Source: Chryseobacterium culicis (GTDB taxonomy: Bacteria; Bacteroidota; Bacteroidia; Flavobacteriales; Weeksellaceae). From it: DNA of 64,000 bases. The stretch spans positions 992,001-1,056,000 of the forward strand of contig NZ_FNWQ01000001.1 of the NCBI RefSeq assembly GCF_900108365.1. The letters run 5' to 3'. Of the stretch, positions 1 to 7,953 are shown in pieces. The position numbers and the translations under genes are program-made. How positions within the stretch are numbered: the first letter of the stretch is position 1; every line of letters begins with the position of its first letter. The notes under the pieces are model-generated. The model did no database searches and had not been told where the DNA came from. It saw only the letters and a list, made by a program, of their open reading frames with translations.

Positions 1-1
1 G

Positions 2-388
2 GAAGAAAGTTTCAGAAAAGCCTATCATGATTTTAATATTCAGAAAATAGCGGCATATACGGAGGAAGACCGAGAAAGACTGTTGAGCGATCCCGGAATT
101 ATCAGGAATAAATTGAAGGTCAATGCAGCAATTGAAAATGCCAGAACAGTTATAACATTACAGAAAGAATTCGGATCATTTGAAAAATGGCTGGGGCACC
201 ATCACCCAATGACTTTGCAGGAATGGATGAAGCTGTTTAAGAAGACATTCAAATTTACCGGAGGAGAAATTGTCAACGAATTTCTTATGAGTACAGGATA
301 TCTTGAAGGTGCCCATCAGGAAACCTGTCCGATTCATTCAAAGGTGTTGGCTCAGAAACCTTTGTGGAAGGAAAAAACAGCTGAGTAA
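2..388 (+). CDS. tag: DNA-3-methyladenine glycosylase I, C-terminal part (cut by window edge)
   Basis: The visible 128 residues are the C-terminal two thirds of a Tag-type glycosylase, which removes 3-methyladenine from DNA in base excision repair. The frame is open from base 2 with no start codon, so the gene begins outside the window. The block DPGIIRNKLKVNAAIENA matches the family's GI-(I/V)-RN-x-K-I segment. The stretch TFKFTGGEIVNEFLMSTGY corresponds to the FKF-G-T-I-x-Y-x-FMQA-x-G helix pair, and the C-terminal HQETC supplies the His and Cys that bind zinc in Tag. A bidirectional hairpin follows at 402-446. The identification is firm; the missing part is the N-terminal zinc-binding end. 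Confidence 0.9.
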   Translation, partial: EESFRKAYHDFNIQKIAAYTEEDRERLLSDPGIIRNKLKVNAAIENARTVITLQKEFGSFEKWLGHHHPMTLQEWMKLFKKTFKFTGGEIVNEFLMSTGYLEGAHQETCPIHSKVLAQKPLWKEKTAE

Positions 389-401
389 TATATAGGGATT
401 T

Positions 402-446
402 CTACGGAATGACGAGTAGATGCTATATTCTGTATTCATTCCGTAG
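402..446. terminator. Hairpin between convergent genes
   Basis: Perfect 11-bp inverted repeat: ctacggaatga at 402-412 and tcattccgtag at 436-446, with a 23-nt loop. The plus strand is U-rich just after it. It lies between the stop codons of tag (+) and the secreted protein at 457-963 (-), so it can serve both. Confidence 0.65.
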
Positions 447-456
447 CAATTTTTAT

Positions 457-963
457 TTACTTCATGCTTCTAACCGATACATCCGGCTTTTCACCTTGTG
501 GAACAATAAAAATAGCATTATCACTGATGGTATCTCCGGGATCAAAATAATAGCTTCCCGTTACAGGAATAGTGCTGGTAATGAATTTTCCGGATTTGTC
601 ATAGGAAGAATAGGTCACATTAATCATTTGTGCCTTCATTTTTAATTCTATCTTTTTAGAAGTGAGCCTGGCTCCGGTTGCGTTTATACAGTCCAGCTCT
701 ACCAGACCTGTATTCGTTACAATCTGAGGAAAAGCAGACAGTCTGATATTGTAAGCTTTATCTGTAGTATTTTTTACAGACGCAGAAACTTTATAGCGGT
801 CATAGGACTTTCCGCCCGAGTCTACAGTTTCTTTATTGAGGATCGTAAAGGTAACAGCCATACCGTTTAGATCTACAGTCTGACCATCAGAAATTTTTTG
901 TGCTTGTATCGTAATTCCTGAAAATACAGTGATGGGGAACAATAATAAAGTCAGATTTTTCAT
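457..963 (-). CDS. Secreted protein of unknown function, 168 aa
   Basis: A cleavable signal peptide (hydrophobic run from residue 3, ending at about IQAQ, residue 21) starts this protein. The rest is rich in alternating hydrophobic residues and Thr/Ser/Val, consistent with one immunoglobulin-like beta sandwich: it contains YKVSASVKNTTDKAYNIRLS, a typical strand pair of domains that carry conserved polar-residue loops, and DPGDTISDNAIFIVPQG, a binding or edge-strand loop. It resembles DUF4352-like telokin folds in outline, but I do not recognise the family. Expected location is periplasm or cell surface. It stands alone, convergent with tag and upstream-to-tail with the HxlR gene on the same strand, 76 nt away. 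Confidence 0.75.
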   Translation of the reverse strand: MKNLTLLLFPITVFSGITIQAQKISDGQTVDLNGMAVTFTILNKETVDSGGKSYDRYKVSASVKNTTDKAYNIRLSAFPQIVTNTGLVELDCINATGARLTSKKIELKMKAQMINVTYSSYDKSGKFITSTIPVTGSYYFDPGDTISDNAIFIVPQGEKPDVSVRSMK

Positions 964-1039
964 AATATTGATTTATGTATCTAGATATAAATATTTTACA
1001 TAAATAATACAATGTAGAATTTTTTTAACAAAAATCTGG

Positions 1040-1411
1040 TTATTTGCTAAGGCTATTCATAATCTCCTTATGTTCATTTCCCCATTTTTCAAACTCAAGA
1101 ATAATGGGTTTCAGTTTGTAACCGATTTCTGTAAGTTCATATTCTACCCTTGGCGGAACCTCTGCATATACGGTCCTGGTAATGATTTTATCATCTTCCA
1201 GCCTGCGGAGCTGAAGGGTAAGCATACGCTCGGTAATATTCTGAAGCTTCTTTCTAAGTTCCCCGAATCTCATTTTCCCGTTAATCAGGTAACAGCATAT
1301 CGCCAATGCCCATTGACCTCCGATAATGTTGGAGGCATAGATTTCCGGACATTCATCTGCAAGCGCTTTTTTATTGGCAAAATTGGTGGAGGTTTCCTTT
1401 ATTTTAGTCAT
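1040..1411 (-). CDS. HxlR-family winged-helix transcriptional regulator
   Basis: This 123-residue protein is a complete HxlR/YodB-type MarR-fold regulator. It shows CPEIYASNIIGGQWALAI (the family's CP-x-x-x-x-x-x-x-GGKW-x-L-x-I block), FGELRKKLQNITERMLTLQL (the F-x-EL-x-x-x-x-GI-x-x-RML-x-x-QL recognition helix) and the wing VPPRVEYELTEIGYKL. The N-terminal Cys at about residue 21 is the position that senses electrophiles or oxidants in several members. It is divergent from the NAD(P)H oxidoreductase at 1503, its most likely target. Two inverted repeats lie in the 91-nt shared intergenic region, which fits autoregulation plus control of the reductase. Confidence 0.92.
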   Translation of the reverse strand: MTKIKETSTNFANKKALADECPEIYASNIIGGQWALAICCYLINGKMRFGELRKKLQNITERMLTLQLRRLEDDKIITRTVYAEVPPRVEYELTEIGYKLKPIILEFEKWGNEHKEIMNSLSK

Positions 1412-1412
1412 T

Positions 1413-1477
1413 ACTTACATTTTTTATAGTACCATACAATAAGTTGCTAATGTACGAAATGTAAGTTACGTATTGTA
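1413..1477. promoter_or_regulatory. Two interleaved inverted repeats, candidate HxlR operators
   Basis: The pair acttacattt (1413-1422) and aaatgtaagt (1457-1466) is a perfect 10-bp inverted repeat. The pair tacaata (1435-1441) and tattgta (1471-1477) is a second, nested 7-bp repeat. The ttac/gtaa half sites resemble known YodB/HxlR-type operators. Both repeats sit between the divergent HxlR regulator and reductase, and the second overlaps the reductase -7 box. Confidence 0.5.
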
Positions 1478-1483
1478 ATTTTG
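1476..1483 (+). promoter_or_regulatory. -7 promoter box (TAATTTTG) of the reductase gene
   Basis: TAATTTTG fits the Bacteroidota -7 consensus TAnnTTTG and lies 19 nt before the ATG at 1503. No good -33 TTG is seen at the usual 17-23 nt spacing, which suits a promoter needing a regulator. Confidence 0.5.
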
Positions 1484-1502
1484 TAGTAGAAATTTAAACA
1501 TA

Positions 1503-2033
1503 ATGAAGACCTTAGTAATTGTAACACACCCGGATATTGAGAAATCTGTGATTAATAAAAAGTGGATTGAAGAATTAAAAAAATATCCGGAAAAATATAA
1601 AGTTCATCAACTGTACGAAGCCTATCCGGATGGAAAAATTAATGTAGCTCAGGAGCAGAAGCTGATGGAGTCTTATGATAAAATTGTATTTCAGTTTCCT
1701 TTTTACTGGTTCAGCAGCCCGCCGCTTTTGAAACAATGGCTGGATGAGGTGGTTTTATATGGTTGGGCATATGGAAGCAACAGCGGTTTCAAGCTGGCAG
1801 GAAAAAAAATGTCTTTGGCGGTAACCGCAGGAATAGATGAAGATGGATACAGCAATTCCGGGGAATATAAATACACGATGAAAGAGCTTTTCAGGCCTTA
1901 TGAACTGACTTTTGATTATATAAAAGCCGATTACAAAGAACCTTTCGTCTATTATGGAATTGAAAGAGATTCTTCTGATGAATGGATCAACAGAAGTGTT
2001 CCAATGTATCTGGAGTTTTTGGATAATTTATAA
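1503..2033 (+). CDS. NAD(P)H-dependent FMN/FAD oxidoreductase (flavodoxin-like, quinone reductase type)
   Basis: This 176-residue protein has the flavodoxin-like fold of the NQO1/KefF/MdaB family, which reduces quinones or electrophiles with NAD(P)H. The start MKTLVIVTHPDIEKSVINKK gives the first beta strand and the H-P-(D/N)-S phosphate-binding loop. QFPFYWFSSPPLLKQWLDEV is the family's QFP-(L/F)-YW-x-x-P-x-LK-x-W-x-D block, and AVTAGIDEDGYSNSG is the second flavin loop. It is cytosolic. It is divergent from an HxlR regulator, an arrangement typical of electrophile- or quinone-induced detoxification. Confidence 0.9.
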   Translation: MKTLVIVTHPDIEKSVINKKWIEELKKYPEKYKVHQLYEAYPDGKINVAQEQKLMESYDKIVFQFPFYWFSSPPLLKQWLDEVVLYGWAYGSNSGFKLAGKKMSLAVTAGIDEDGYSNSGEYKYTMKELFRPYELTFDYIKADYKEPFVYYGIERDSSDEWINRSVPMYLEFLDNL

Positions 2034-2044
2034 TCTTATGCGAG

Positions 2045-2080
2045 GTAAGTTGAACTTATATTTTTATGAGTTCAACTTAC
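2045..2080. terminator. Bidirectional terminator hairpin
   Basis: Perfect 12-bp inverted repeat, gtaagttgaact (2045-2056) and agttcaacttac (2069-2080), with a 12-nt T-rich loop. It lies between the reductase stop codon and the convergent gene at 2077-2538, and overlaps the latter's stop codon. Confidence 0.7.
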
Positions 2081-2538
2081 TTTTGAATGTATTCAAATGG
2101 TTCTACATTCCAGTCCTGCAGATATTTTTTTATCGTATTACTGTCAATATTAAAGGGGACATCCTGGTATTTCCAGCCGTTTTTAGGAATTTTTAAATCT
2201 ATAAGATAGTTTTCGATAGAGTAGATGTCAAGAACTTTCGCATTTTTAGGTTTTATAGAATCGAAAATGATTAGGAATTTATCTCCCCTTTTGTAAGAAC
2301 AATTTGTTGTTTTAAAAAATATTTTATTACCAACCTGATATTTGTAATCTGTTCCTACACCATTATTGTTCTTTTGGTGCCAATCAGTAACAGCCTCTCC
2401 AATTGTATATTTAGGATTTTTGAGAATATCATTGATTCCTAAATTGGCACTAATTACCCCAAATATAATCAGCCCTAAAGTGAGTATCAGAATAATGATA
2501 TGAAATTTTTCTGAGATCAATTTTTTAATTTTCAACAT
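2077..2538 (-). CDS. Membrane-anchored protein of unknown function, 153 aa
   Basis: There is one N-terminal transmembrane segment (about residues 12-34, FHIIILILTLGLIIFGVISA) without a clear cleavage site, then a soluble domain of about 115 residues. That domain contains the short beta pattern YKYQVGNKIFFKTTN followed by CSYKRGDKFLIIFDSIKPKN, which is reminiscent of DUF3592-like small barrels where a property is followed by a GD-x-x-x-V/I-x-YD step. I do not recognise a specific family. It is the third gene in a minus-strand run, 17 nt after the DUF2199 gene. Confidence 0.7.
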   Translation of the reverse strand: MLKIKKLISEKFHIIILILTLGLIIFGVISANLGINDILKNPKYTIGEAVTDWHQKNNNGVGTDYKYQVGNKIFFKTTNCSYKRGDKFLIIFDSIKPKNAKVLDIYSIENYLIDLKIPKNGWKYQDVPFNIDSNTIKKYLQDWNVEPFEYIQK

Positions 2539-2555
2539 GTGAGTCTTCTTTTGAT

Positions 2556-3056
2556 CTATTCTCTATTTAAGACCCTGTTGATTCTTTTCTCTGCCTCCTC
2601 CTTAGTAATTCCTTTATAAAAATCATCAACAAACGGATGATCATAACTTTCATGAGGATAAACAAAAGGTCTTCCGACGGAATTATTTACTACCACGGTC
2701 GTAGGAATACTTTCCTCAAATTCATAATCCGGAAAATAGGTGGATAGCCATCCGAAATATTCTGCTTCGAACTCTTTATTATCATAATTTTCAACATATT
2801 CATTGAAGTTTTTTTCACTTAGAGAAACCCAGATTCCGTATTCCAGATCCCTGCAGTCATCGGTGACCTCTTGTACAAGCACGCTACGGATGAATCTATG
2901 GGTATCTTCAGAATCTTCAACGACACATAAATCTGAAGTAAGTTCAGTATTCTTTAATTCTTCTTCTGATAGACAGTAATAAAAATAAGGAGCATTATAG
3001 GCGATTGCTGGCCAATCTTCCTTTTCTTCTCCACAGCATTTGCAGATAAATTTCAT
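2556..3056 (-). CDS. DUF2199 domain protein
   Basis: This 166-residue cytosolic protein begins with a CKCCGEE zinc-knuckle-like pair and continues with a segment typical of DUF2199: the Asp/Glu-rich stretch TSDLCVVEDSEDTHRFIRSV and YGIWVSLSEKNF (the family's WG-x-WVSLSE-x-NF motif). A C-terminal basic helix closes it. The function of DUF2199 is unknown, though it is often seen near toxin or immunity-like genes. It sits 44 nt downstream of the patatin gene and 17 nt upstream of the next gene, so co-transcription is likely. Confidence 0.85.
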   Translation of the reverse strand: MKFICKCCGEEKEDWPAIAYNAPYFYYCLSEEELKNTELTSDLCVVEDSEDTHRFIRSVLVQEVTDDCRDLEYGIWVSLSEKNFNEYVENYDNKEFEAEYFGWLSTYFPDYEFEESIPTTVVVNNSVGRPFVYPHESYDHPFVDDFYKGITKEEAEKRINRVLNRE

Positions 3057-3100
3057 ACTATTATTTTATGGGCGATGTAATTAATAAAAGAGATACTTTT

Positions 3101-4687
3101 TTACCCCACCGTAGGCGTATCCTCCTCTTTCAGTATCTTTTTCTCCTTCATGGTTAGCATCATTCTTTCGTATTTGTACTTTTCCCAGTCAAAGGTGTTA
3201 AGGAAATCAAGTGCAGCCTGAAAACCTCTGTTGAAAAGTTCTTCTTTTTCTTCCTTTTTCATAAAGAAGTTCAGCCAGCTGCTGGTACCGCAGTTTACAG
3301 CCTGTATACTGTACAGTTTATAGAAAGTATGTTTGGTCAGAAATGTCTTGTCATTAAACCCTTTTAAAGTACTGATGATATTTCCGGCATAGCTGAACGG
3401 ACTTTTAAGGATTTCCTGACTCGTTTTCCCTTTTTCCGAAAGAATCGAAGAATCACTCGTCAGCTGTACCCCGAAAAGAGGCATTCTCGGATAGAAAACT
3501 TCATCCGCATGAAACAAATCAATCGGAAAATTGGAAATACTGCCGCCGTCAATGAAAACTCCTGCAGGATTAATATCTTCCGGCTTCGTGTTCATCCAGT
3601 ATCTCCAGGCATATTGCACGGACTCATCATCCTTATTGATCTGTTTCCGGAAAGGTTCAAAGAAAAAAGGGACTGCCATAGAGGCCCTTACAAATTCGGC
3701 AGGGCTAATGTGCTTCAGTTCTTCCTCAGACCAGTAAAGATTAGCCATTGTAGGAAGTTCTACTTTTATTTTTGCATTGATATCGGTGGTAATGACCACG
3801 TATTCGGATTTTAAAAGATAAAAAGGATTATTTTTATAATAATCATTATTGACTGCGCTTTCATAAAAAATTCTGTACCGGGTTGGGTCAATATGTACCA
3901 GATTTTTGATTTTAATCTTTTCAATGCTTTGCAGCGCCATCCTGTAATATTCCTGCCCGTTTCCATAACGGTAATTAAGCTTGAGGTCCTTTTCCTTTTG
4001 AATGAATTTTTCGTTGAGATTGGCGACTGTTTTTATGCCAAACTGCTCCAGGGCATTTTGCATGGTATTCTGAAAGACATTTCCGGGATTTAAGCCGCTG
4101 TTTTCTTTTCTGAAGTTATTATACAGCTTTTGAATACAGAAAAACAGAATGACAGCCGGAATCAGAGGAATCAAAAACATGAGCTTGGCATTCAGGATGG
4201 TTGTGGAAGGAGCCGCAAAAGGAATACTGATCAGAATAATAAAAAGAATGGCAGCAATAATAGCATTGATTTTAAAGAAATCTTTATTATTAAGCATCGC
4301 ATGGAGTGTCGTTTTCACATAGGTTTTACCATCCATGAAATCTGCAAAATCCCAGCTGAAAAGAATATCTTTGATAAGTCCGCTTTTAGCTTCTTCTTTA
4401 GTCTTGCAGGCAGCAATAAGCATGGTATTGATAGCACCGGCACTTGTTCCCGCTACTTTCAGAAAACGGATTCCAAAAATTTCCAAACCGTAAAGATAAC
4501 CCACCAATGCACTTCCCCAGACACCACCTCCTTCCTGTACAAATTCTATGTACTGATTCCCGTTCGGATCCAAAAGATCAGAAAATTCTTTGGCAGAAAT
4601 ATTCTCGTGTAAGGCAAGCAGTTTATCCTTAGATGCCTGTGAAAGAGAAGGATCTTCCAGAATTGTGTTAAGGTTATCAGTAGTCAT
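3101..4687 (-). CDS. Patatin-like phospholipase with internal membrane segment
   Basis: This 528-residue protein is a patatin-like Ser-Asp lipid hydrolase. Visible motifs are the oxyanion loop GGGVWG (residues 53-58), the nucleophile elbow GTSAG (80-84) and the Asp of the dyad in IDGGSISNFP in the C-terminal half. Unusually, two adjacent transmembrane helices (about residues 140-182) are inserted between the nucleophile and the rest of the catalytic domain, followed by a charged linker. There is no signal peptide, so the enzyme is probably held on the inner membrane with its catalytic part in the cytosol. Probable substrates are phospholipids or lysophospholipids. Two small genes follow on the same strand. 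Identification of the family is firm, substrate unknown. Confidence 0.88.
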   Translation of the reverse strand: MTTDNLNTILEDPSLSQASKDKLLALHENISAKEFSDLLDPNGNQYIEFVQEGGGVWGSALVGYLYGLEIFGIRFLKVAGTSAGAINTMLIAACKTKEEAKSGLIKDILFSWDFADFMDGKTYVKTTLHAMLNNKDFFKINAIIAAILFIILISIPFAAPSTTILNAKLMFLIPLIPAVILFFCIQKLYNNFRKENSGLNPGNVFQNTMQNALEQFGIKTVANLNEKFIQKEKDLKLNYRYGNGQEYYRMALQSIEKIKIKNLVHIDPTRYRIFYESAVNNDYYKNNPFYLLKSEYVVITTDINAKIKVELPTMANLYWSEEELKHISPAEFVRASMAVPFFFEPFRKQINKDDESVQYAWRYWMNTKPEDINPAGVFIDGGSISNFPIDLFHADEVFYPRMPLFGVQLTSDSSILSEKGKTSQEILKSPFSYAGNIISTLKGFNDKTFLTKHTFYKLYSIQAVNCGTSSWLNFFMKKEEKEELFNRGFQAALDFLNTFDWEKYKYERMMLTMKEKKILKEEDTPTVG

Positions 4688-4711
4688 GGTATTTTGTTTG
4701 ATGGTGTATTG

Positions 4712-4740
4712 TCATTGTGAACCGCGGTGAAGCAATCTAA
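4712..4740. repeat. Degenerate copy of a TCATTGCGAG...GAAGCAATCT intergenic repeat
   Basis: The text tcattgtgaaccgcggtgaagcaatct matches, with a few changes, a short interspersed sequence common between genes of many bacteria. It lies between corA and the patatin gene. The assignment rests on recall of that repeat, not on a second copy in this window. Confidence 0.35.
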
Positions 4741-4795
4741 TACTCTAATTTAATCAGTCGATTTATATTTCTGCGACTTTGCGTTCGGGAAAAAA

Positions 4796-5695
4796 TTACC
4801 ACTGTCTTCGCCTCACATAAATAAATGTACTGATCACCACAGTAGCCATGGCTCCCAATGTTATAAAATATCCATATTTATGATGAAGCTCCGGCATATT
4901 ATCGAAATTCATTCCGTAAACTCCGGCAATAAAAGTGATCGGTAAGAAATAAACCGAATAAATTGCCAAAACCTTCATAACCTGGTTGGCCTTTTGATCC
5001 GAAAGCGCCAGGAACATCGAAATAAGGTTGGTGATCTGGATATTTAAATGATCAAAATCGGCAACAACATCTTTATGCTTGTCCTTCAAATCTACAATTT
5101 CAGAGTCCTGAAGATTGAGTAATTTAAATTTATCTATTGCATCTGTAGAAATCACCAGCACCCGTGAATTCAGTCCTGATTTCCTTTTTAGCTTATAAAG
5201 ACGTCGGATCTGGCTCGTATGATTGGTGTTTTTAAGGAAAATCTCGTTTTCAATATTGTCCATCGTTTCAAACAGGCTTAATGATTCATCATCAAAACTT
5301 TTCATGATCAATATGGCAAGTTTCAGCATAATCTGCTGTGGAGTAACATCATCCTGAATAGAAGAGATCTGTTTCTTAGTCTCGGAAATACTTTTTGTTT
5401 TCATCCTGTGGATGGTGATAATGGTATTCTCTACCAGAAAAATTCCGATCTTGGTACTGATATCACTGATGGTATTGAGATTTTTTCTTTCCAGCTCCGT
5501 GCTTTCCCGAAGGAGAAAGAACTTTACATTTCCGTCTTCTTCATATTTGGGAAGGTGATTAGGGTCCATCGTATCTTCCAGAAGAAGATTGTTGATTTCA
5601 TATCTTTCATGAAGAAATTTCAGGTCTTCTGCAGTAGGAGCCTCTACATCTACCCATTCGCACTGGGAGGTTCTGTAAATTGTATCAATTGGCAT
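4796..5695 (-). CDS. corA: CorA-family magnesium/divalent cation transporter
   Basis: The protein (299 residues) has the CorA layout: a large N-terminal cytosolic alpha/beta domain, a long helix and two C-terminal transmembrane helices. The signature YGMNFDNMPE after the first membrane helix (near residue 258) contains the GMN selectivity motif, and the chain ends with the basic tail YVRRRQW. It assembles as a pentameric inner-membrane channel for Mg2+ (possibly Co2+/Ni2+). Start MPIDTIYRTSQCEW is good and follows a promoter whose -7 box faces that of fabH. Divergent from fabH. Confidence 0.9.
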   Translation of the reverse strand: MPIDTIYRTSQCEWVDVEAPTAEDLKFLHERYEINNLLLEDTMDPNHLPKYEEDGNVKFFLLRESTELERKNLNTISDISTKIGIFLVENTIITIHRMKTKSISETKKQISSIQDDVTPQQIMLKLAILIMKSFDDESLSLFETMDNIENEIFLKNTNHTSQIRRLYKLKRKSGLNSRVLVISTDAIDKFKLLNLQDSEIVDLKDKHKDVVADFDHLNIQITNLISMFLALSDQKANQVMKVLAIYSVYFLPITFIAGVYGMNFDNMPELHHKYGYFITLGAMATVVISTFIYVRRRQW

Positions 5696-5742
5696 AAAGT
5701 AAAAATACTAATATTTTGAAAAACTATGTGTTAAATAAGTTT

Positions 5743-5759
5743 TATCTTTGCCAAAATTA
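5743..5759. promoter_or_regulatory. Back-to-back divergent -7 boxes for fabH (+) and corA (-)
   Basis: TATCTTTG at 5743-5750 is a TAnnTTTG box for fabH; the initiator ATG is only 18 nt further at 5769. One base later, CAAAATTA at 5752-5759 reads TAATTTTG on the minus strand, a box for corA, with a TTG at 5782-5784 (22-nt spacing). The two promoters overlap completely. Confidence 0.6.
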
Positions 5760-5768
5760 AAAAACTAT

Positions 5769-6791
5769 ATGATTAAAAGTACAATAAAAGGTGTGGGATT
5801 TTATGTTCCAGATAACGTTGTTACAAATGATGATTTAGCAAAACTGATGACGACCAATGATGAGTGGATTACGGAAAGAACAGGTATCAAGGAAAGAAGA
5901 CATAGAAAAAACAGATATGATTCTCAGGAAACCAGTGCTTATTTAGGTTTTAAAGCTTCCGAAAAAGCCATTCAGAATGCTGGTCTTACATCAAAAGATA
6001 TCGACTATATTATTTTCGCCACCTTGTCACCGGATTATTACTTTCCCGGATGCGGGGTATTGCTTCAGGATATGCTGGGGTGCGATACCATTGGGGCGTT
6101 AGACGTAAGAAACCAATGTTCAGGGTTTGTATATGCTATGAGTGTGGCCAATGCATTTATCAAAGCAGGAACCTATAAAAATATTCTTGTAGTGGGAGCT
6201 GAAGTTCATTCTTTCGGACTGGATTTTTCTGATGAAGGTAGAGGAGTTTCTGTTATTTTCGGTGACGGGGCAGGAGCAGTAGTGCTTTCTGCATCGGAGG
6301 ATGAAAACGCCGGAGATATTTTAGCCATGAATATGCATTCTGAAGGAAAATATGCTGACGACCTTTGTACTCAGTTCCCGGGTTCAAAATTCGGGTGGAG
6401 CGACAGAATGAGAAAAGATCCCGAAAATGTTACCAATAAGGAAGTATATCCGATTATGAATGGAAACTTCGTGTTCAAGCATGCGGTAACAAGATTTCCG
6501 GAAACGATGATGGAAGCCCTGAATAAAGCAGGAAAAAAAGTGGAAGATCTTGATATGTTCATTCCTCATCAGGCGAATCTGAGAATTGCTCAGTTTGTAC
6601 AGGAGAAGTTCGGATTGCCGGACGACAAAGTATTTAATAATATCCAGAAATACGGAAACACTACAGCGGCTTCTATTCCAATTGCTTTAAGTGAAGCAAT
6701 TGAGCAGGGAAAAATCAAGAGGGGAGATCTTGTGCTTCTTTCGGCTTTCGGAAGCGGGTTTACATGGGGAAGTGTGCTTTTTGAGTATTAA
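5769..6791 (+). CDS. fabH: 3-oxoacyl-[acyl-carrier-protein] synthase III
   Basis: FabH (340 residues) condenses an acyl-CoA starter with malonyl-ACP to begin type II fatty acid synthesis; in flavobacteria the starter is often branched. Catalytic Cys is in RNQCSGF (about residue 115), His in FIPHQAN and Asn in YGNTTAASIP. The C-terminal glycine loop SAFGSGFTWGS is also present. I start it at ATG 5769 (MIKSTIKGVGFYVPD), because an upstream TTG in frame lies inside the -7 promoter box. It is cytosolic, monocistronic and divergent from corA, with a strong terminator 140 nt downstream. Confidence 0.95.
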   Translation: MIKSTIKGVGFYVPDNVVTNDDLAKLMTTNDEWITERTGIKERRHRKNRYDSQETSAYLGFKASEKAIQNAGLTSKDIDYIIFATLSPDYYFPGCGVLLQDMLGCDTIGALDVRNQCSGFVYAMSVANAFIKAGTYKNILVVGAEVHSFGLDFSDEGRGVSVIFGDGAGAVVLSASEDENAGDILAMNMHSEGKYADDLCTQFPGSKFGWSDRMRKDPENVTNKEVYPIMNGNFVFKHAVTRFPETMMEALNKAGKKVEDLDMFIPHQANLRIAQFVQEKFGLPDDKVFNNIQKYGNTTAASIPIALSEAIEQGKIKRGDLVLLSAFGSGFTWGSVLFEY

Positions 6792-6932
6792 TAAGTAAAA
6801 AGCTGATGGCTGATTGAAACTGAATATGGCCCATTTTTCACGTCACCACAACTGAAGACGCGAAAATTCTCTGCTGTAGAGGAGTGTCAAAAATTCTTGG
6901 AGTTTTGGGCGGATTGGCTTAAACATATAATT

Positions 6933-6969
6933 AAAGACCGCAGAACTGAAATTCTGCGGTCTTTATTTT
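6933..6969 (+). terminator. Rho-independent terminator after fabH
   Basis: Stem aaagaccgcagaa (6933-6945) and ttctgcggtcttt (6952-6964) with a 6-nt loop, then a T-rich tail. The core CCGCAGAA recurs in the terminator at 8938-8970. Confidence 0.85.
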
Positions 6970-7218
6970 TTCGGGTATCTGCAGATGTTATCTCACTTGC
7001 GATCCGAATATTACAAATGTAATAAAGTATAATATTTTAAAAAAAACACTGTTTTTTAATTTTTTTAAGAATATTTTCATTAAAAGCAATATTATTTAAA
7101 TAATAATTTTATTCAATAATAAGTGATTAAAATACAGTTTTTTATAGAAGTTTTTGCTTTTTCAACAATAAAATGTTGCTTTTTTTCTCAAATACTGCGA
7201 ATTGTATTTTTTTTAATA
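6970..7218. other. AT-rich stretch without genes
   Basis: About 250 bases with long runs of A and T between the fabH terminator and the next promoter. No open frame, hairpin or promoter box of note was seen in it. Confidence 0.6.
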
Positions 7219-7226
7219 TACCTTTG
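7219..7226 (+). promoter_or_regulatory. -7 promoter box (TACCTTTG)
   Basis: Exact TAnnTTTG match 28 nt before the ATG at 7254. The region upstream is very AT-rich; no convincing -33 TTG at normal spacing. Confidence 0.55.
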
Positions 7227-7253
7227 ACTCGTTAATTATAACAAACACACACA

Positions 7254-7928
7254 ATGAAAAAACATTTATTACTAGGGATACTTATGTCTCCTCTGGTTTA
7301 TCACGCGCAAGTGGGTATTTCAACCACTACCCCTCAAAAAACTTTACATGTCAACGGATCTTTGCAGGTAACCAGCGAAGTCAGCGTCGGTGGTACGGGA
7401 AACACTGCGGGAAATGCAGGAACTTCAGGTCAGGTTCTTACATCCGGCGGACCCGGTGCTGCACCTACCTGGACCACCGTAAAAGGAACAATTTTTTCGG
7501 CAGAATATGCGCAGGGGACATCTCCTCTCGTGATTCCTCAGGGAACATCTGCTGATGTACCGGGCGTAACGGTAACGGTAACCGTACCGGCAGGAGTTAC
7601 ACGAACTTATATGTTTTCTATTTTAGGATATGCTCTTAATCCTTCTATAAAAGAAACTCAGGGAGCTTTCCAGCTGTTTCAGGATGGAGTAAAAATAAGT
7701 TCTGCCTATACATCCATGGTAAGCGGATCAACGCTGAACAGTCTTCCGTCACCGGTAACTTTTCTGAAATCCGTAACACTTACGGCTGGAACCTATACTT
7801 TTAAAGTAAGATATGCTGCATGGTTCGGAGATCAGACTGTAAACTATGTTCCTACCAACTACGGAGGATATAATAATGACCCTGAAGCAATGCTTACAAA
7901 GATGCAGGTTTTAATCTATAATAATTAA
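7254..7928 (+). CDS. Secreted surface protein, first of two tandem paralogs
   Basis: This protein of 224 residues has a signal peptide (MKKHLLLGILMSPLVYHAQ), a conserved VGIST-TPQKTLHVNGSLQV segment, then a Gly/Thr linker with GTSGQVLTSGGPGAAPTW. Such short collagen-poor, tail-fibre-like motifs are common at the N-terminus of secreted flavobacterial surface proteins. The C-terminal half is a beta-rich domain with VTLTAGTYTFKVRYAAW. It is paralogous along its whole length to the gene at 8223-8918. Promoter and terminator are its own. Function unknown; cell-surface or extracellular structural role is an inference. Confidence 0.8.
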   Translation: MKKHLLLGILMSPLVYHAQVGISTTTPQKTLHVNGSLQVTSEVSVGGTGNTAGNAGTSGQVLTSGGPGAAPTWTTVKGTIFSAEYAQGTSPLVIPQGTSADVPGVTVTVTVPAGVTRTYMFSILGYALNPSIKETQGAFQLFQDGVKISSAYTSMVSGSTLNSLPSPVTFLKSVTLTAGTYTFKVRYAAWFGDQTVNYVPTNYGGYNNDPEAMLTKMQVLIYNN

Positions 7929-7953
7929 ACACTTCCATTAGACTTACAGGATG

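Noticed and set aside
409..645. Open frame of 78 codons on the plus strand
   Set aside because: It lies wholly opposite the secreted protein gene 457-963 and in a hairpin; no motif or promoter supports it.
4130..4612. Open frame of 160 codons on the plus strand
   Set aside because: It is antisense to the patatin gene, with charged low-complexity text; the patatin motifs on the other strand are decisive.
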